Positions 5,699 through 12,404 of a DNA stretch of 14,814 nucleotides are shown one piece after another. The notes under the pieces were generated by a model. The model was not told the DNA's origin. It saw only the letters and a program-made list of their open reading frames with translations, and ran no database searches. Positions within the stretch are counted from its first letter, which is position 1. Each line of letters opens with the position of its first letter. Both the position numbers and the translations under genes were made by a program. The stretch is from Thermoleophilia bacterium (lineage in GTDB: Bacteria; Actinomycetota; Thermoleophilia; Gaiellales; Gaiellaceae): NCBI GenBank assembly GCA_013362295.1, contig JABFWJ010000205.1, forward strand, positions 1 through 14,814. Reading direction: 5' to 3'.

Positions 5699-7117
5699 AT
5701 GGCGACCACCGTGATCGATCATGCGCTGCTGATCGCCGGCGAGCGCGTCGAGACGGGGGAGTGGACCGAGGTTCGCTCGCCCTTCTCGGGCGAGGTCGTC
5801 GGTCGCGTGGCGAAAGGCGGCGCTGCGGAGGCGCGGCGTGCGGTCGACGCCGCCGCGGCCGCGCTTGCCCGGCCGCTGCCCGCACACGAGCGGGCGCGGC
5901 TGCTCGACACCGTCGCGGGCCTGCTCGCCGAGCGGCAGGACGAGGCGGCGCGGACGATCTCGGCCGAGGCCGGCAAGCCGCTGAAGGCGGCACGCGTCGA
6001 GGCGCAGCGCGCCGTGTCCACGTTCACGTTCGCCGCCGTCGAGGCGCGCAAGCTGGCCGGCGAGGCCGTGCCGATGGACGCGTCGCCGGCCGGAGAAGGG
6101 AAGCTCGCGTTCACGCTGCGCCTGCCGATCGGCGTCGTCGGCGCGATCTCGCCGTTCAACTTCCCGCTCAACCTCGTCGCCCACAAGGTCGCGCCCGCGC
6201 TGGCGGCCGGCTGCCCGGTCGTGCTCAAGCCTGCGTCCGCGACGCCGCTGTCCGCGCTCTTCCTGGCCGGGCTCGAGCAGGAAGCCGGGCTGCCGCCGGG
6301 TTGGCTGAACGTCGTCTCGGGCCCGTCGTCGGAGATCGGCGACGTCCTCGTCGGCGACGAGCGCGTGAAGCTGATCACATTCACCGGTTCGGGCGACGTC
6401 GGCTGGGGGCTCGCGCAGCGGGCCCCGCGCAAGCGCGTGAAGCTCGAGCTCGGGAACGCGACACCGGCGATCGTCGCCGCCGACGCTCCGGACGGCACGG
6501 CTGCGAAGCTCGCGGCGAACGCTTTCTCGTTCGCCGGGCAGAGCTGCATCTCCGTCCAGCGGATCTTCGTGGCGGCGTCGGCCTGGGACTCGTTCGTGCC
6601 GGCGTTCGTGGAGCAGGTGGAGCAGCTCGTCGTCGGCGATCCCGCGGACGAGCAGACCGACGTTGGCCCCGTGATCAGCGAGGGCGAGCGCGAGCGCATC
6701 CTCGGGTGGATCGGCGCGTCGAAGGGCGAGGTCCTGACCGGCGGCGACACGAACGAGGACGGCCTGATTCCCCCGACCGTGATCGCGCGGCCCGCGGCGC
6801 AGGACGCCGTGCAGTGCGAAGAGGTGTTCGGCCCCGTGGTCACGCTGACCCCCGTGTCGAGCCTCGACGAGGCGATCGAGCAGGCGAACTCGACGCGCTA
6901 CGGGCTGCAGGCGGCGATCTTCAGCCGCGACGTCAACACGTGCCTCGGGGCCGCGCGACGGCTCGAGTTCGGCGGCGTGCTGGTCAACGAGGCGCCCACG
7001 TTCCGCGCGGACCAGATGCCCTACGGCGGTGTGAAGGCGTCGGGCAACACGAAGGAAGGGCCGGCGTGGGCGGTGCGCGAGATGACTGAAGAGCGCCTCG
7101 TCGTCATCCAGATCTGA
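5699..7117 (+). CDS. NAD(P)-dependent aldehyde dehydrogenase (ALDH superfamily)
   Basis: 472 residues, a normal length for the family. Catalytic residues are in place: Asn154 in SPFNFPLN, Lys177 in VLKPAS, the cofactor loop FTGSGDVG (228-235), general base Glu250 in KLELGNATP, nucleophile Cys283 in FAGQSCISVQR, and Glu375 in EEVFGP. ELGN instead of the common ELGG, and short LPIGVVGAI/FNFPLNLVAHK segments, place it with the lactaldehyde/GAPN/sulfoacetaldehyde-type ALDHs. It oxidises an aldehyde to the acid in the cytoplasm. It diverges from the importer operon over a 67-bp promoter region. Together with the BFD-like decarboxylase it could complete a 2-oxo acid -> aldehyde -> acid route, as MdlC/MdlD do for benzoylformate; that pairing is inference. 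No ribosome site precedes ATG 5699. Confidence 0.9.
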   Translation: MATTVIDHALLIAGERVETGEWTEVRSPFSGEVVGRVAKGGAAEARRAVDAAAAALARPLPAHERARLLDTVAGLLAERQDEAARTISAEAGKPLKAARVEAQRAVSTFTFAAVEARKLAGEAVPMDASPAGEGKLAFTLRLPIGVVGAISPFNFPLNLVAHKVAPALAAGCPVVLKPASATPLSALFLAGLEQEAGLPPGWLNVVSGPSSEIGDVLVGDERVKLITFTGSGDVGWGLAQRAPRKRVKLELGNATPAIVAADAPDGTAAKLAANAFSFAGQSCISVQRIFVAASAWDSFVPAFVEQVEQLVVGDPADEQTDVGPVISEGERERILGWIGASKGEVLTGGDTNEDGLIPPTVIARPAAQDAVQCEEVFGPVVTLTPVSSLDEAIEQANSTRYGLQAAIFSRDVNTCLGAARRLEFGGVLVNEAPTFRADQMPYGGVKASGNTKEGPAWAVREMTEERLVVIQI

Positions 7118-7164
7118 CCGAACGACGGTTCACCGCGCGGACGGACGGGCACGAGGGACGAGGC

Positions 7165-7569
7165 ATGACGGGCCCGCCCCACCTGCGCTGGCTCGACCGC
7201 GTCGATCCCGGTCCCGAGCGGATCCTGGCGCGGGCGCGCGACCTCGTCGCCTACGGCTGGTGTCAGGGCGCGGAGGCCCGCGACGCGGAGGACGATCCCG
7301 TCAAGCCGTGGAGCCCCGAGGCCCGCTGCTGGTCGCTGCTCGGCGCGCTCGTCGCCGCAGTCGATCTCCCGGCCCAACCGGAGGCGGTGACGCTCCGACC
7401 GCTGCGCCGGGCACTGGCGGCGCTCGCCGACGTGATCGACGACCCACTGCTCGCTGCGTGGAACGACGACCAGGGACGCACGCAGGGCCTTGTCGTCCGC
7501 GCACTCGAGCGGGCTCGCGCGGTCTGCGCGGAGTGGGACGACACGAAGACCGGGCCCGATTCGGCGTAG
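7165..7569 (+). CDS. Small hypothetical protein, DUF6197-like
   Basis: 134 residues, start ATG 7165 with GAGGGA at 7153-7158 (spacing 6). The segment AYGWCQGAEARDAEDDPVKP followed by SPEARCWSLLGAL resembles the DUF6197 signature (a GWCQGA...ARD... dP..PdA..Wc..GAL pattern), a family of small actinobacterial proteins without known function. The second half is helical (PLRRALAALADVIDD) and ends with AWNDDQGRTQGLVVRALERA, where the WND(xx)GRT core also recurs in that family. No signal peptide or membrane segment. It lies 47 nt after the aldehyde dehydrogenase on the same strand, so it may be co-transcribed. It converges with the next gene at a 12-nt gap without a visible terminator. The family assignment is by recall. 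Confidence 0.7.
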   Translation: MTGPPHLRWLDRVDPGPERILARARDLVAYGWCQGAEARDAEDDPVKPWSPEARCWSLLGALVAAVDLPAQPEAVTLRPLRRALAALADVIDDPLLAAWNDDQGRTQGLVVRALERARAVCAEWDDTKTGPDSA

Positions 7570-7581
7570 CCGAACAGGTCT

Positions 7582-7947
7582 TTACAGAACCGGCTCGACA
7601 CCTCGTTTCCTGCGCGGGTCGAACCGGACCGCAACGTCGCGCCCCGCGCCGAGCTTGCGGACGACGACGAACCGTTCCGTGCTGCTCACGATCTCTTCGA
7701 CTTCCGGGATGTCGTGCCCGTGGGCGACGAGGAAGCAGCCCGGGTCGCCGCGGACGGTCTCGTACTCGGTCCGTGTCAGCATGATCGTTTGTGCGCATTG
7801 GGCGCTCTCGCATTCGCAGACGAACTGCGGCGGCGCCGACCACCGCTCCGAGATCTCGACGATCCGCTCGTTCACCTCGCGGAACACGGACTGGTTACCG
7901 GCCGCGCGGACACGGCGCTCGTCCAGGCTGCCGTCACCCGTCAGCAT
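7582..7947 (-). CDS. Conserved small Cys-containing protein of unknown function
   Basis: 121 residues from ATG 7947, with a purine-rich GGGGGGAGG stretch just upstream. An amphipathic N-terminal helix (FREVNERIVEISERW) is followed by FVCECESAQC, giving Cys44, Cys46 and Cys51. Further on come Cys71, an HGH (76-78) and HDIPEVEEIV, then beta strands (ERFVVVRKLG). The pattern REVNERI...FVCEC....C...I.LT..EYE.VR..P..F.V..GH is one I recognise from many short actinobacterial hypothetical proteins, often near regulatory genes. The CxCx4C group could bind a metal or simply be structural. The gene overlaps the end of the STAS gene by 14 nt and is the last of the signalling cluster, so it is probably translated together with it. 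Function unknown. Confidence 0.75.
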   Translation of the reverse strand: MLTGDGSLDERRVRAAGNQSVFREVNERIVEISERWSAPPQFVCECESAQCAQTIMLTRTEYETVRGDPGCFLVAHGHDIPEVEEIVSSTERFVVVRKLGAGRDVAVRFDPRRKRGVEPVL

Positions 7948-8323
7948 GCCTCCCCCCGGCCGGCGCCGTGTCCTCGCGACCGATCGCCTCCGTCAGTGAC
8001 GTGGCAATCTTGACGATTTCGTCGAGGCCCGATTCGCTGATCAGTCGCAGCACGAGCGGGCTCCGTGTGACGATGCCGAGCTGCTCGCCGCGCCGGCCGA
8101 CGACGTGCGCCGCATCCGCGATCACGAGCATGGCGGCGGCGTCCAGGCCGTGCGCATTCGCCAGGTCGAGGAGGAGCGGCGCGCCGGCGGCGGCGGTGAG
8201 CGGCATCAGCGTGTCCCGGAACGCGGCGGCGATTCGCTCGTCGAGTGGGCCGTTCGCCGAGACGACGAACTCCCCGCCCGGGAGCTCTCCCGCCTCCACC
8301 GTCCCGAGAAAGTCCAACACCAC
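7934..8323 (-). CDS. STAS-domain protein (anti-sigma-factor-antagonist-like) without the phospho-acceptor serine
   Basis: 129 residues; GTG 8323 chosen, GTG 8320 is equally possible and sits 6 nt after a TAnnnT-type box (TACGGT, 8332-8327). No ribosome site is seen. The fold pattern is that of the SpoIIAA/RsbV STAS domain: strand GGEFVVSANGPLD, helix ERIAAAFRDTL, strand APLLLDLANAHGLD, helix AAAMLVIADAAHVV, strand EQLGIVTRSP, then LRLISESGLDEIVKI. In regulated antagonists the loop reads D-S-S/T-G and a Ser is phosphorylated by an anti-sigma kinase; here it is LDAAAM (60-65), so both usual Ser positions are Ala. It would act as an unphosphorylatable partner-binding protein. It starts 54 nt after the response regulator gene and overlaps the next gene by 14 nt, so it likely belongs to the signalling operon. 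Confidence 0.8.
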   Translation of the reverse strand: MVLDFLGTVEAGELPGGEFVVSANGPLDERIAAAFRDTLMPLTAAAGAPLLLDLANAHGLDAAAMLVIADAAHVVGRRGEQLGIVTRSPLVLRLISESGLDEIVKIATSLTEAIGREDTAPAGGRHADG

Positions 8324-8377
8324 CCGACCGTAATCCGTGGGCTATGTGGTCGGGCTACAGGTTCTGTGCGGAAAGCC

Positions 8378-9058
8378 TCACGAACGACGCAGCCGGTAAC
8401 CGACGCCGCGGACCGTCAGGATCCGCTCCGGCTTCGACGGATCGTCCTCGATCTTGCGCCGAAGATTCGCGATGTGGCCGTCGCAGGAGCGGTCGTCGGG
8501 CACGAAGGAGGTGTCCCACGCGGCCTCGAGCAGCTCCCGGCGTGTGTACGCGCGATCCTCCTCTGCGAGGGTCGAGAGGATCCGGAGCTCGGTCGGCGTC
8601 AGCTGCGCCGGCCGACCCGCGACGAACGCCTCGTGCCGAAGGAGGTCGATCGAGACGTCTCCCGCGCGCAGTCCCCGCTCCGGGGCAGCGCGGTCGAGCT
8701 CTCGCCGCCGGAGGATCGCTCGGGCGCGGCTTACCAGCTCGAGCTTGGAGAACGGCTTGACGACGTAGTCGTCCGCGCCGGCCTCGAAGCCCAGCACGAC
8801 GTCCGCCTCACCGTCACGGGCCGTGAGCAGCAGGATCGGGACGTCGTTCCCCGAGCGCACCCGGCGCGCGACCTCGATCCCGGAGATGTCACCAAGCATC
8901 ACATCGAGCACGATCAGGTCGAACTCGTCCTGGGCTGCGGTCTCGAGCGCAGACGTGCCGTCACTTCGACAGACGACCTCGAGGCCCTCGGCTTGGAGCA
9001 GGTAACGCACGGCGTCGCGGATGGTCTCTTCGTCGTCGACGACGAGGATTCTGCTCAC
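8378..9058 (-). CDS. Response regulator, OmpR/PhoB family
   Basis: 226 residues from GTG 9058, which overlaps the stop of the kinase gene as GTGA. Receiver domain 1-118 has the acidic pair Asp8/Asp9, phospho-acceptor Asp52 in IVLDVML, Thr79 in LLLTARD and Lys101 in VVKPFS. A winged-helix DNA-binding domain follows (about 128-224), with LTPTELRILSTL, the recognition helix DGHIANLRRKIEDD and the wing ILTVRGVGYRL. The DDRSCDGHIANLRRKI segment contains a Cys where OmpR proteins usually have Val or a similar residue (RxVDvHI). It is the cognate partner of the kinase immediately upstream; it should act as a transcription factor, with target promoters unknown. Confidence 0.95.
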   Translation of the reverse strand: MSRILVVDDEETIRDAVRYLLQAEGLEVVCRSDGTSALETAAQDEFDLIVLDVMLGDISGIEVARRVRSGNDVPILLLTARDGEADVVLGFEAGADDYVVKPFSKLELVSRARAILRRRELDRAAPERGLRAGDVSIDLLRHEAFVAGRPAQLTPTELRILSTLAEEDRAYTRRELLEAAWDTSFVPDDRSCDGHIANLRRKIEDDPSKPERILTVRGVGYRLRRS

Positions 9059-10566
9059 CGCAGCCTCGCCGCGGGAAGCGTGAACCTGAACGTCGCACCG
9101 TTCGCGGAGTCGACGAGCTCGAGCGTCCCGTGATTGCCGCGTACCGCCTCGGCGGCGATCGCGAGGCCGAGTCCGGCCCCCCTGGCACCGCTCCGGCCCC
9201 CCTGGTAGAAGCGCTCGAAGATGCGTTCGCGCGCCGCGGCCGGCACCCCGGGCCCCGTGTCGGCGACCTCGAGGATCGTGTGCTCTCCTTCGAGGACGGC
9301 CGTGATCCGGATCGAGCCGTGACGTGTGTGAGCCGCGGCGTTCTGGACGACGTTGGCGATCGCCTCTCGCAGCATCGGCCCCTCGCCGACGACGGCGACC
9401 CCGTCCGCGCAGTCCACGACGGTCTCGACGCCGGCCCGAACGTCCGTGTCGGCGACGATCTCCTCCAGGAGCGGCGCGAGCGGGACGATTGCCACGAGCA
9501 ATCCCGCCCCGCCGCGCTGGAGGCGCGCCAGTCCGAGCAGCGCGTCGATCACGCGGGCCAAGCGGTCACTCTCGCGAGCTATGTGCGCGATGAATCGTTC
9601 GCGTTCATCCTCCTCGTTCTTCGCGCCCGCTTCCAGCGCGGCCGCCGCGATCGAGATCGCAGTGATCGGCGTCCGGAGTTGATGGGCGGCATTCTCCACG
9701 AATTCGGCGTCCGCCAGGTCGCGCTGCCTCCGTTCGGAGATGTCGTCGAACGTGAGCGCTGCCGCCACGACGGAGCCACCGTCTTCGCGGACCGGGATCG
9801 CGCTCACCTCGAGAACGACGAGTTGTCCCTCTGGCGTCAGCAGGCGTGTCACCGCTCCGGCCACGCGTTCCCCTGCGAGCGCGCGCCCGATCTGCCAGGG
9901 GTCCGTCGGACCGGCGCCGCCCTCGTGCGGCGGGCCCTCGAGGCCCGGGACGGCACCGGCGGGCCAGTGCCCGAGGAGCTCGCGGGCGCGGCGGTTCAGC
10001 CCCCGTACGGCTCGCGTCGCGCCGTCCACGATTGCGATGCCGGAAGGAAACTGCTCGTAGACCGCCCGGACCTCGCCGGCCTGTGCAGCCACGCGAGCAT
10101 CGAGCTCGCGGTTCAGCTCCCACAATGCCTCTTCGGCCTGCCGCTCGGCCGTGGCGTCGACGATCGCCCACAACAGCTCGTCAGCGAACGCCGTCACGCG
10201 GAGACGTGCGTCGAACGACACTCCCGACCGTCGCCTCAGCCGCGCGGTGAAATGGTCGTCGACCCCGGGTCGGCTCGAGCCGAGCATCCAGACCCGCACC
10301 GCCCTGCGCTGTTCGGGGACGACGTAGTTGAGGATCGGCTTCCCGACCAGGAACTTTGCCGCGATCTGGAAGTAGTCGGCCGCGGTCGAATTGGCTTCGA
10401 GCACCTTTCCGACTGGATCGGTCGTGATCAAGGCGATCGGGGCCAGCTCGTACACGATGCGGTAGCGCTCGGCCTCCTGCGCGAGCGCGGCCTGCAGGAG
10501 CGCCGGCTCGTCGACGTCCTCGTCCTCGGAGCCATCGACTGCCGGCTTCGGCTCGCCGAAGAGCAT
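9055..10566 (-). CDS. Soluble PAS-PAS sensor histidine kinase
   Basis: 503 residues from ATG 10566, which shares one base with the stop of the cheR gene (TGATG). A longer frame extends upstream but would only overlap cheR. There is no membrane segment, so the kinase is cytoplasmic. Order: PAS about 31-136 (YELAPIALITTDPVGKVLEANSTA region), short coiled coil about 140-166 (ERQAEEALWELNRELDARV), second PAS about 168-278 (YEQFPSGIAIVDGATR), HisKA with phospho-acceptor His295 in ENAAHQLRTPITAI, then HATPase_c with N-box NVVQNAA (Asn409), G1 DTGPG (436-440), F-box IFERFYQG and G2 GAGLGLAIA. Known role: ATP-dependent autophosphorylation and transfer to the response regulator, which overlaps it by 4 nt. 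The PAS ligand is not predictable; no heme or flavin signature is seen. Confidence 0.93.
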   Translation of the reverse strand: MLFGEPKPAVDGSEDEDVDEPALLQAALAQEAERYRIVYELAPIALITTDPVGKVLEANSTAADYFQIAAKFLVGKPILNYVVPEQRRAVRVWMLGSSRPGVDDHFTARLRRRSGVSFDARLRVTAFADELLWAIVDATAERQAEEALWELNRELDARVAAQAGEVRAVYEQFPSGIAIVDGATRAVRGLNRRARELLGHWPAGAVPGLEGPPHEGGAGPTDPWQIGRALAGERVAGAVTRLLTPEGQLVVLEVSAIPVREDGGSVVAAALTFDDISERRQRDLADAEFVENAAHQLRTPITAISIAAAALEAGAKNEEDERERFIAHIARESDRLARVIDALLGLARLQRGGAGLLVAIVPLAPLLEEIVADTDVRAGVETVVDCADGVAVVGEGPMLREAIANVVQNAAAHTRHGSIRITAVLEGEHTILEVADTGPGVPAAARERIFERFYQGGRSGARGAGLGLAIAAEAVRGNHGTLELVDSANGATFRFTLPAARLR

Positions 10567-12404
10567 CACGCCGACTCGGCTTTCATGAAGAGGATCACGC
10601 CCTCCGCGGTACCGCTGCCGGCCGGGTTGAGCGACGTGATCCGAGTGCGGCACGAGATCGGGCGCCCGCGACGATCCGTCGCCTCGACCGCGAACGGGCT
10701 AGTCGGCTCTCCGGCGAGGGCTGCACGCAGGCCTCCTCGCAGCTGGTCGAGGGGCAGGCCGATGTCGAGATTCATGAAGTGCCGGCCGTGAACCTCCTCC
10801 GGCAGCAAGCCCCAGAGCGCGCGCGCGCCGTCGTTCCAGGCCGCGACGCGCAACTCCCTGTCCAGCACCACCACCGCCTCCTCCAGGCCGGCGAGGATGG
10901 ACTCGAGGAAGAAGTTCGTGTGGTGCAGTTCCTCGGTGCGCTGATTCAGCTCGTCGTTGATCGTCTCGAGCTCTTCGTTGGTCGACTGGAGCTCCTCGTT
11001 CATCGTCTCGAGCTCTTCGTTGGTCGACTGGAGCTCTTCGTTCGTCGTCTCGAGTTCTTCGTTGGTCGACTGGAGCTCTTCGTTCGTCGTCTCGAGCTCT
11101 TCCGTGGTCGACTGCAGCTCTTCGTACGCGGTCTCCACGACGTGTTTCGATTCCTCGACCGAGTCCTGGAGCCGTTTGTACCGCGTCACGTCGACGAAAG
11201 AGATGCCGACGCCGACCAGGGCGCCGTCGGCGGCCAGCAGCGGGGCGACCTGGATGTCCATCACCCGCGGATCGCCGTCTTGGGGATTCCATTCGATGTC
11301 GCGAATCGCGATCGCACGCCGCTCCGAGTACGCCTGCTCGATCGGGGTGCGCAGCTCCACCGGTTTGTACGAGACGTCGAGCTCCCGCAACGGGCGGCCG
11401 ATGTCCGGCCGACCCAGGTTGAAGAGCGTTCGGGCCTGGAGGTTTGCGAGCGTCACATTGCCGTTTCGGTCGACGACGAGCTGCGCCACCGGGGCCGTCT
11501 CGAAGCCTGCGTCGCGGATCGACTTGTCGCGGCCGTCCAAGTCGGCTGAGTCCGGAGGCAGCCGGCGCGCAGCATCCTGTCCGTCGACGCGCTGCAGCTT
11601 CTGGAAGACGCGGCGCTTCACGTCGACAGGCGTAAACAGGGTGGAGCGGCCGAGCATCCTCTCGGACTTCCCGAGGAAGAGGTAGCCGGAAGGCTGCAGC
11701 GCGAAGTGGAAGTTGGCGAGGATGCCCTGCTGCGTCTCGGGGGTGAAGTAAATGAGCGTGTTCCGGGACGCGAGCAGGTCGATCCGTGAGATCGGCGGAT
11801 CGTGGACGATGTCGTGCCGGCCGAAGATGACGGCGCGCCGCAGCGGCGCCGCGACGATCCAGTGGTGATCGTGGCGCTCGAAGTAACGAGTGCGGAGATC
11901 GTCCGGCACGTTCTCGAGCTTTGCCGACGCATAGACGCCGTGGCGCCCCTCGGCCAGTGCCTCTCCATCGATGTCCGTGGCGTAGATCTTGACCCGCCCG
12001 CTCACCTCGGCCTCCGACAGCGCCTCCGCGAAGCAGATCGCGAGCGAATAGGCCTCCTCACCCGACGCGCAGCCAGTCGACCACACCCGGATCGAATCCC
12101 TCGCCTGCGCTTCCTCGACGATCCGCGGCACGACCTCTCGCCGCAGGTAGTCCCAGGCGGGCGCGTCGCGGAAGAATGACGTGACGTTGATGAGGATCGT
12201 GTTGAAGAGCTCGACGAACTCGTCCGGGTGCGCGTCGAGGTAGTCGCGGTACGCCTCGAACGACTCGGCCCGGACCGCCTGCATGCGCTTCGCGAACCGG
12301 CGCTGGAGGCTCGGCCGCTTGTAACCCGTGAAGTCGAAGCCGCGTACGGACTTGATGTGCTCGAGCAGCGACTCGAGATCAGACGTAGCGCTAGGCAACG
12401 CCAT
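10566..12404 (-). CDS. cheR: CheR-type methyltransferase with PAS - coiled coil - PAS extension
   Basis: 612 residues, about twice a simple CheR. The N-terminal CheR domain (about 5-60, HIKSVRGFDFTGYKRPSLQRRFAKRM) is followed by the SAM-binding methyltransferase domain to about 270, with WSTGCASGEEAYSLA (108-122), the acidic ATDID (142-146) and SRNTLIYF (213-220; usually CRNxLIYF). A PAS domain spans about 300-408. Then comes an almost perfect heptad coiled coil (412-495) built on EELQSTNEELETTN, and a second PAS (about 497-607). No C-terminal receptor-binding pentapeptide is present. CheR methylates glutamates of chemoreceptors. In PAS/coiled-coil variants the target is often unknown and may be the partner kinase or the protein itself. 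It overlaps cheB by 14 nt and is joined to the kinase by TGATG. Stand-alone genes in this order resemble a split form of the CheB-CheR-PAS-kinase hybrids found in other bacteria. Confidence 0.93.
   Translation of the reverse strand: MALPSATSDLESLLEHIKSVRGFDFTGYKRPSLQRRFAKRMQAVRAESFEAYRDYLDAHPDEFVELFNTILINVTSFFRDAPAWDYLRREVVPRIVEEAQARDSIRVWSTGCASGEEAYSLAICFAEALSEAEVSGRVKIYATDIDGEALAEGRHGVYASAKLENVPDDLRTRYFERHDHHWIVAAPLRRAVIFGRHDIVHDPPISRIDLLASRNTLIYFTPETQQGILANFHFALQPSGYLFLGKSERMLGRSTLFTPVDVKRRVFQKLQRVDGQDAARRLPPDSADLDGRDKSIRDAGFETAPVAQLVVDRNGNVTLANLQARTLFNLGRPDIGRPLRELDVSYKPVELRTPIEQAYSERRAIAIRDIEWNPQDGDPRVMDIQVAPLLAADGALVGVGISFVDVTRYKRLQDSVEESKHVVETAYEELQSTTEELETTNEELQSTNEELETTNEELQSTNEELETMNEELQSTNEELETINDELNQRTEELHHTNFFLESILAGLEEAVVVLDRELRVAAWNDGARALWGLLPEEVHGRHFMNLDIGLPLDQLRGGLRAALAGEPTSPFAVEATDRRGRPISCRTRITSLNPAGSGTAEGVILFMKAESA
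10939..11148. repeat. 42-bp in-frame tandem repeat encoding the CheR coiled coil
   Basis: Five consecutive 42-bp units at 10939-10980, 10981-11022, 11023-11064, 11065-11106 and 11107-11148. The three central copies are nearly identical, differing by a few substitutions, while the outer two are decayed. Each unit encodes two heptads on the - strand (EELQSTN-EELETTN). Identity at DNA level, beyond what the protein needs, suggests unit duplication or gene conversion. Confidence 0.85.

Noticed and set aside
10567..10653. 29-residue N-terminal extension of the histidine kinase
   Set aside because: It lies entirely inside the end of cheR and reads as low-complexity shadow sequence; the TGATG junction gives a natural start at 10566.
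10957..11685. Long + strand open frame rich in Ser/Val/Leu repeats opposite cheR
   Set aside because: It is the mirror image of the 42-bp coiled-coil repeats; CheR has clear domain motifs on the other strand, and the + strand frame has none.
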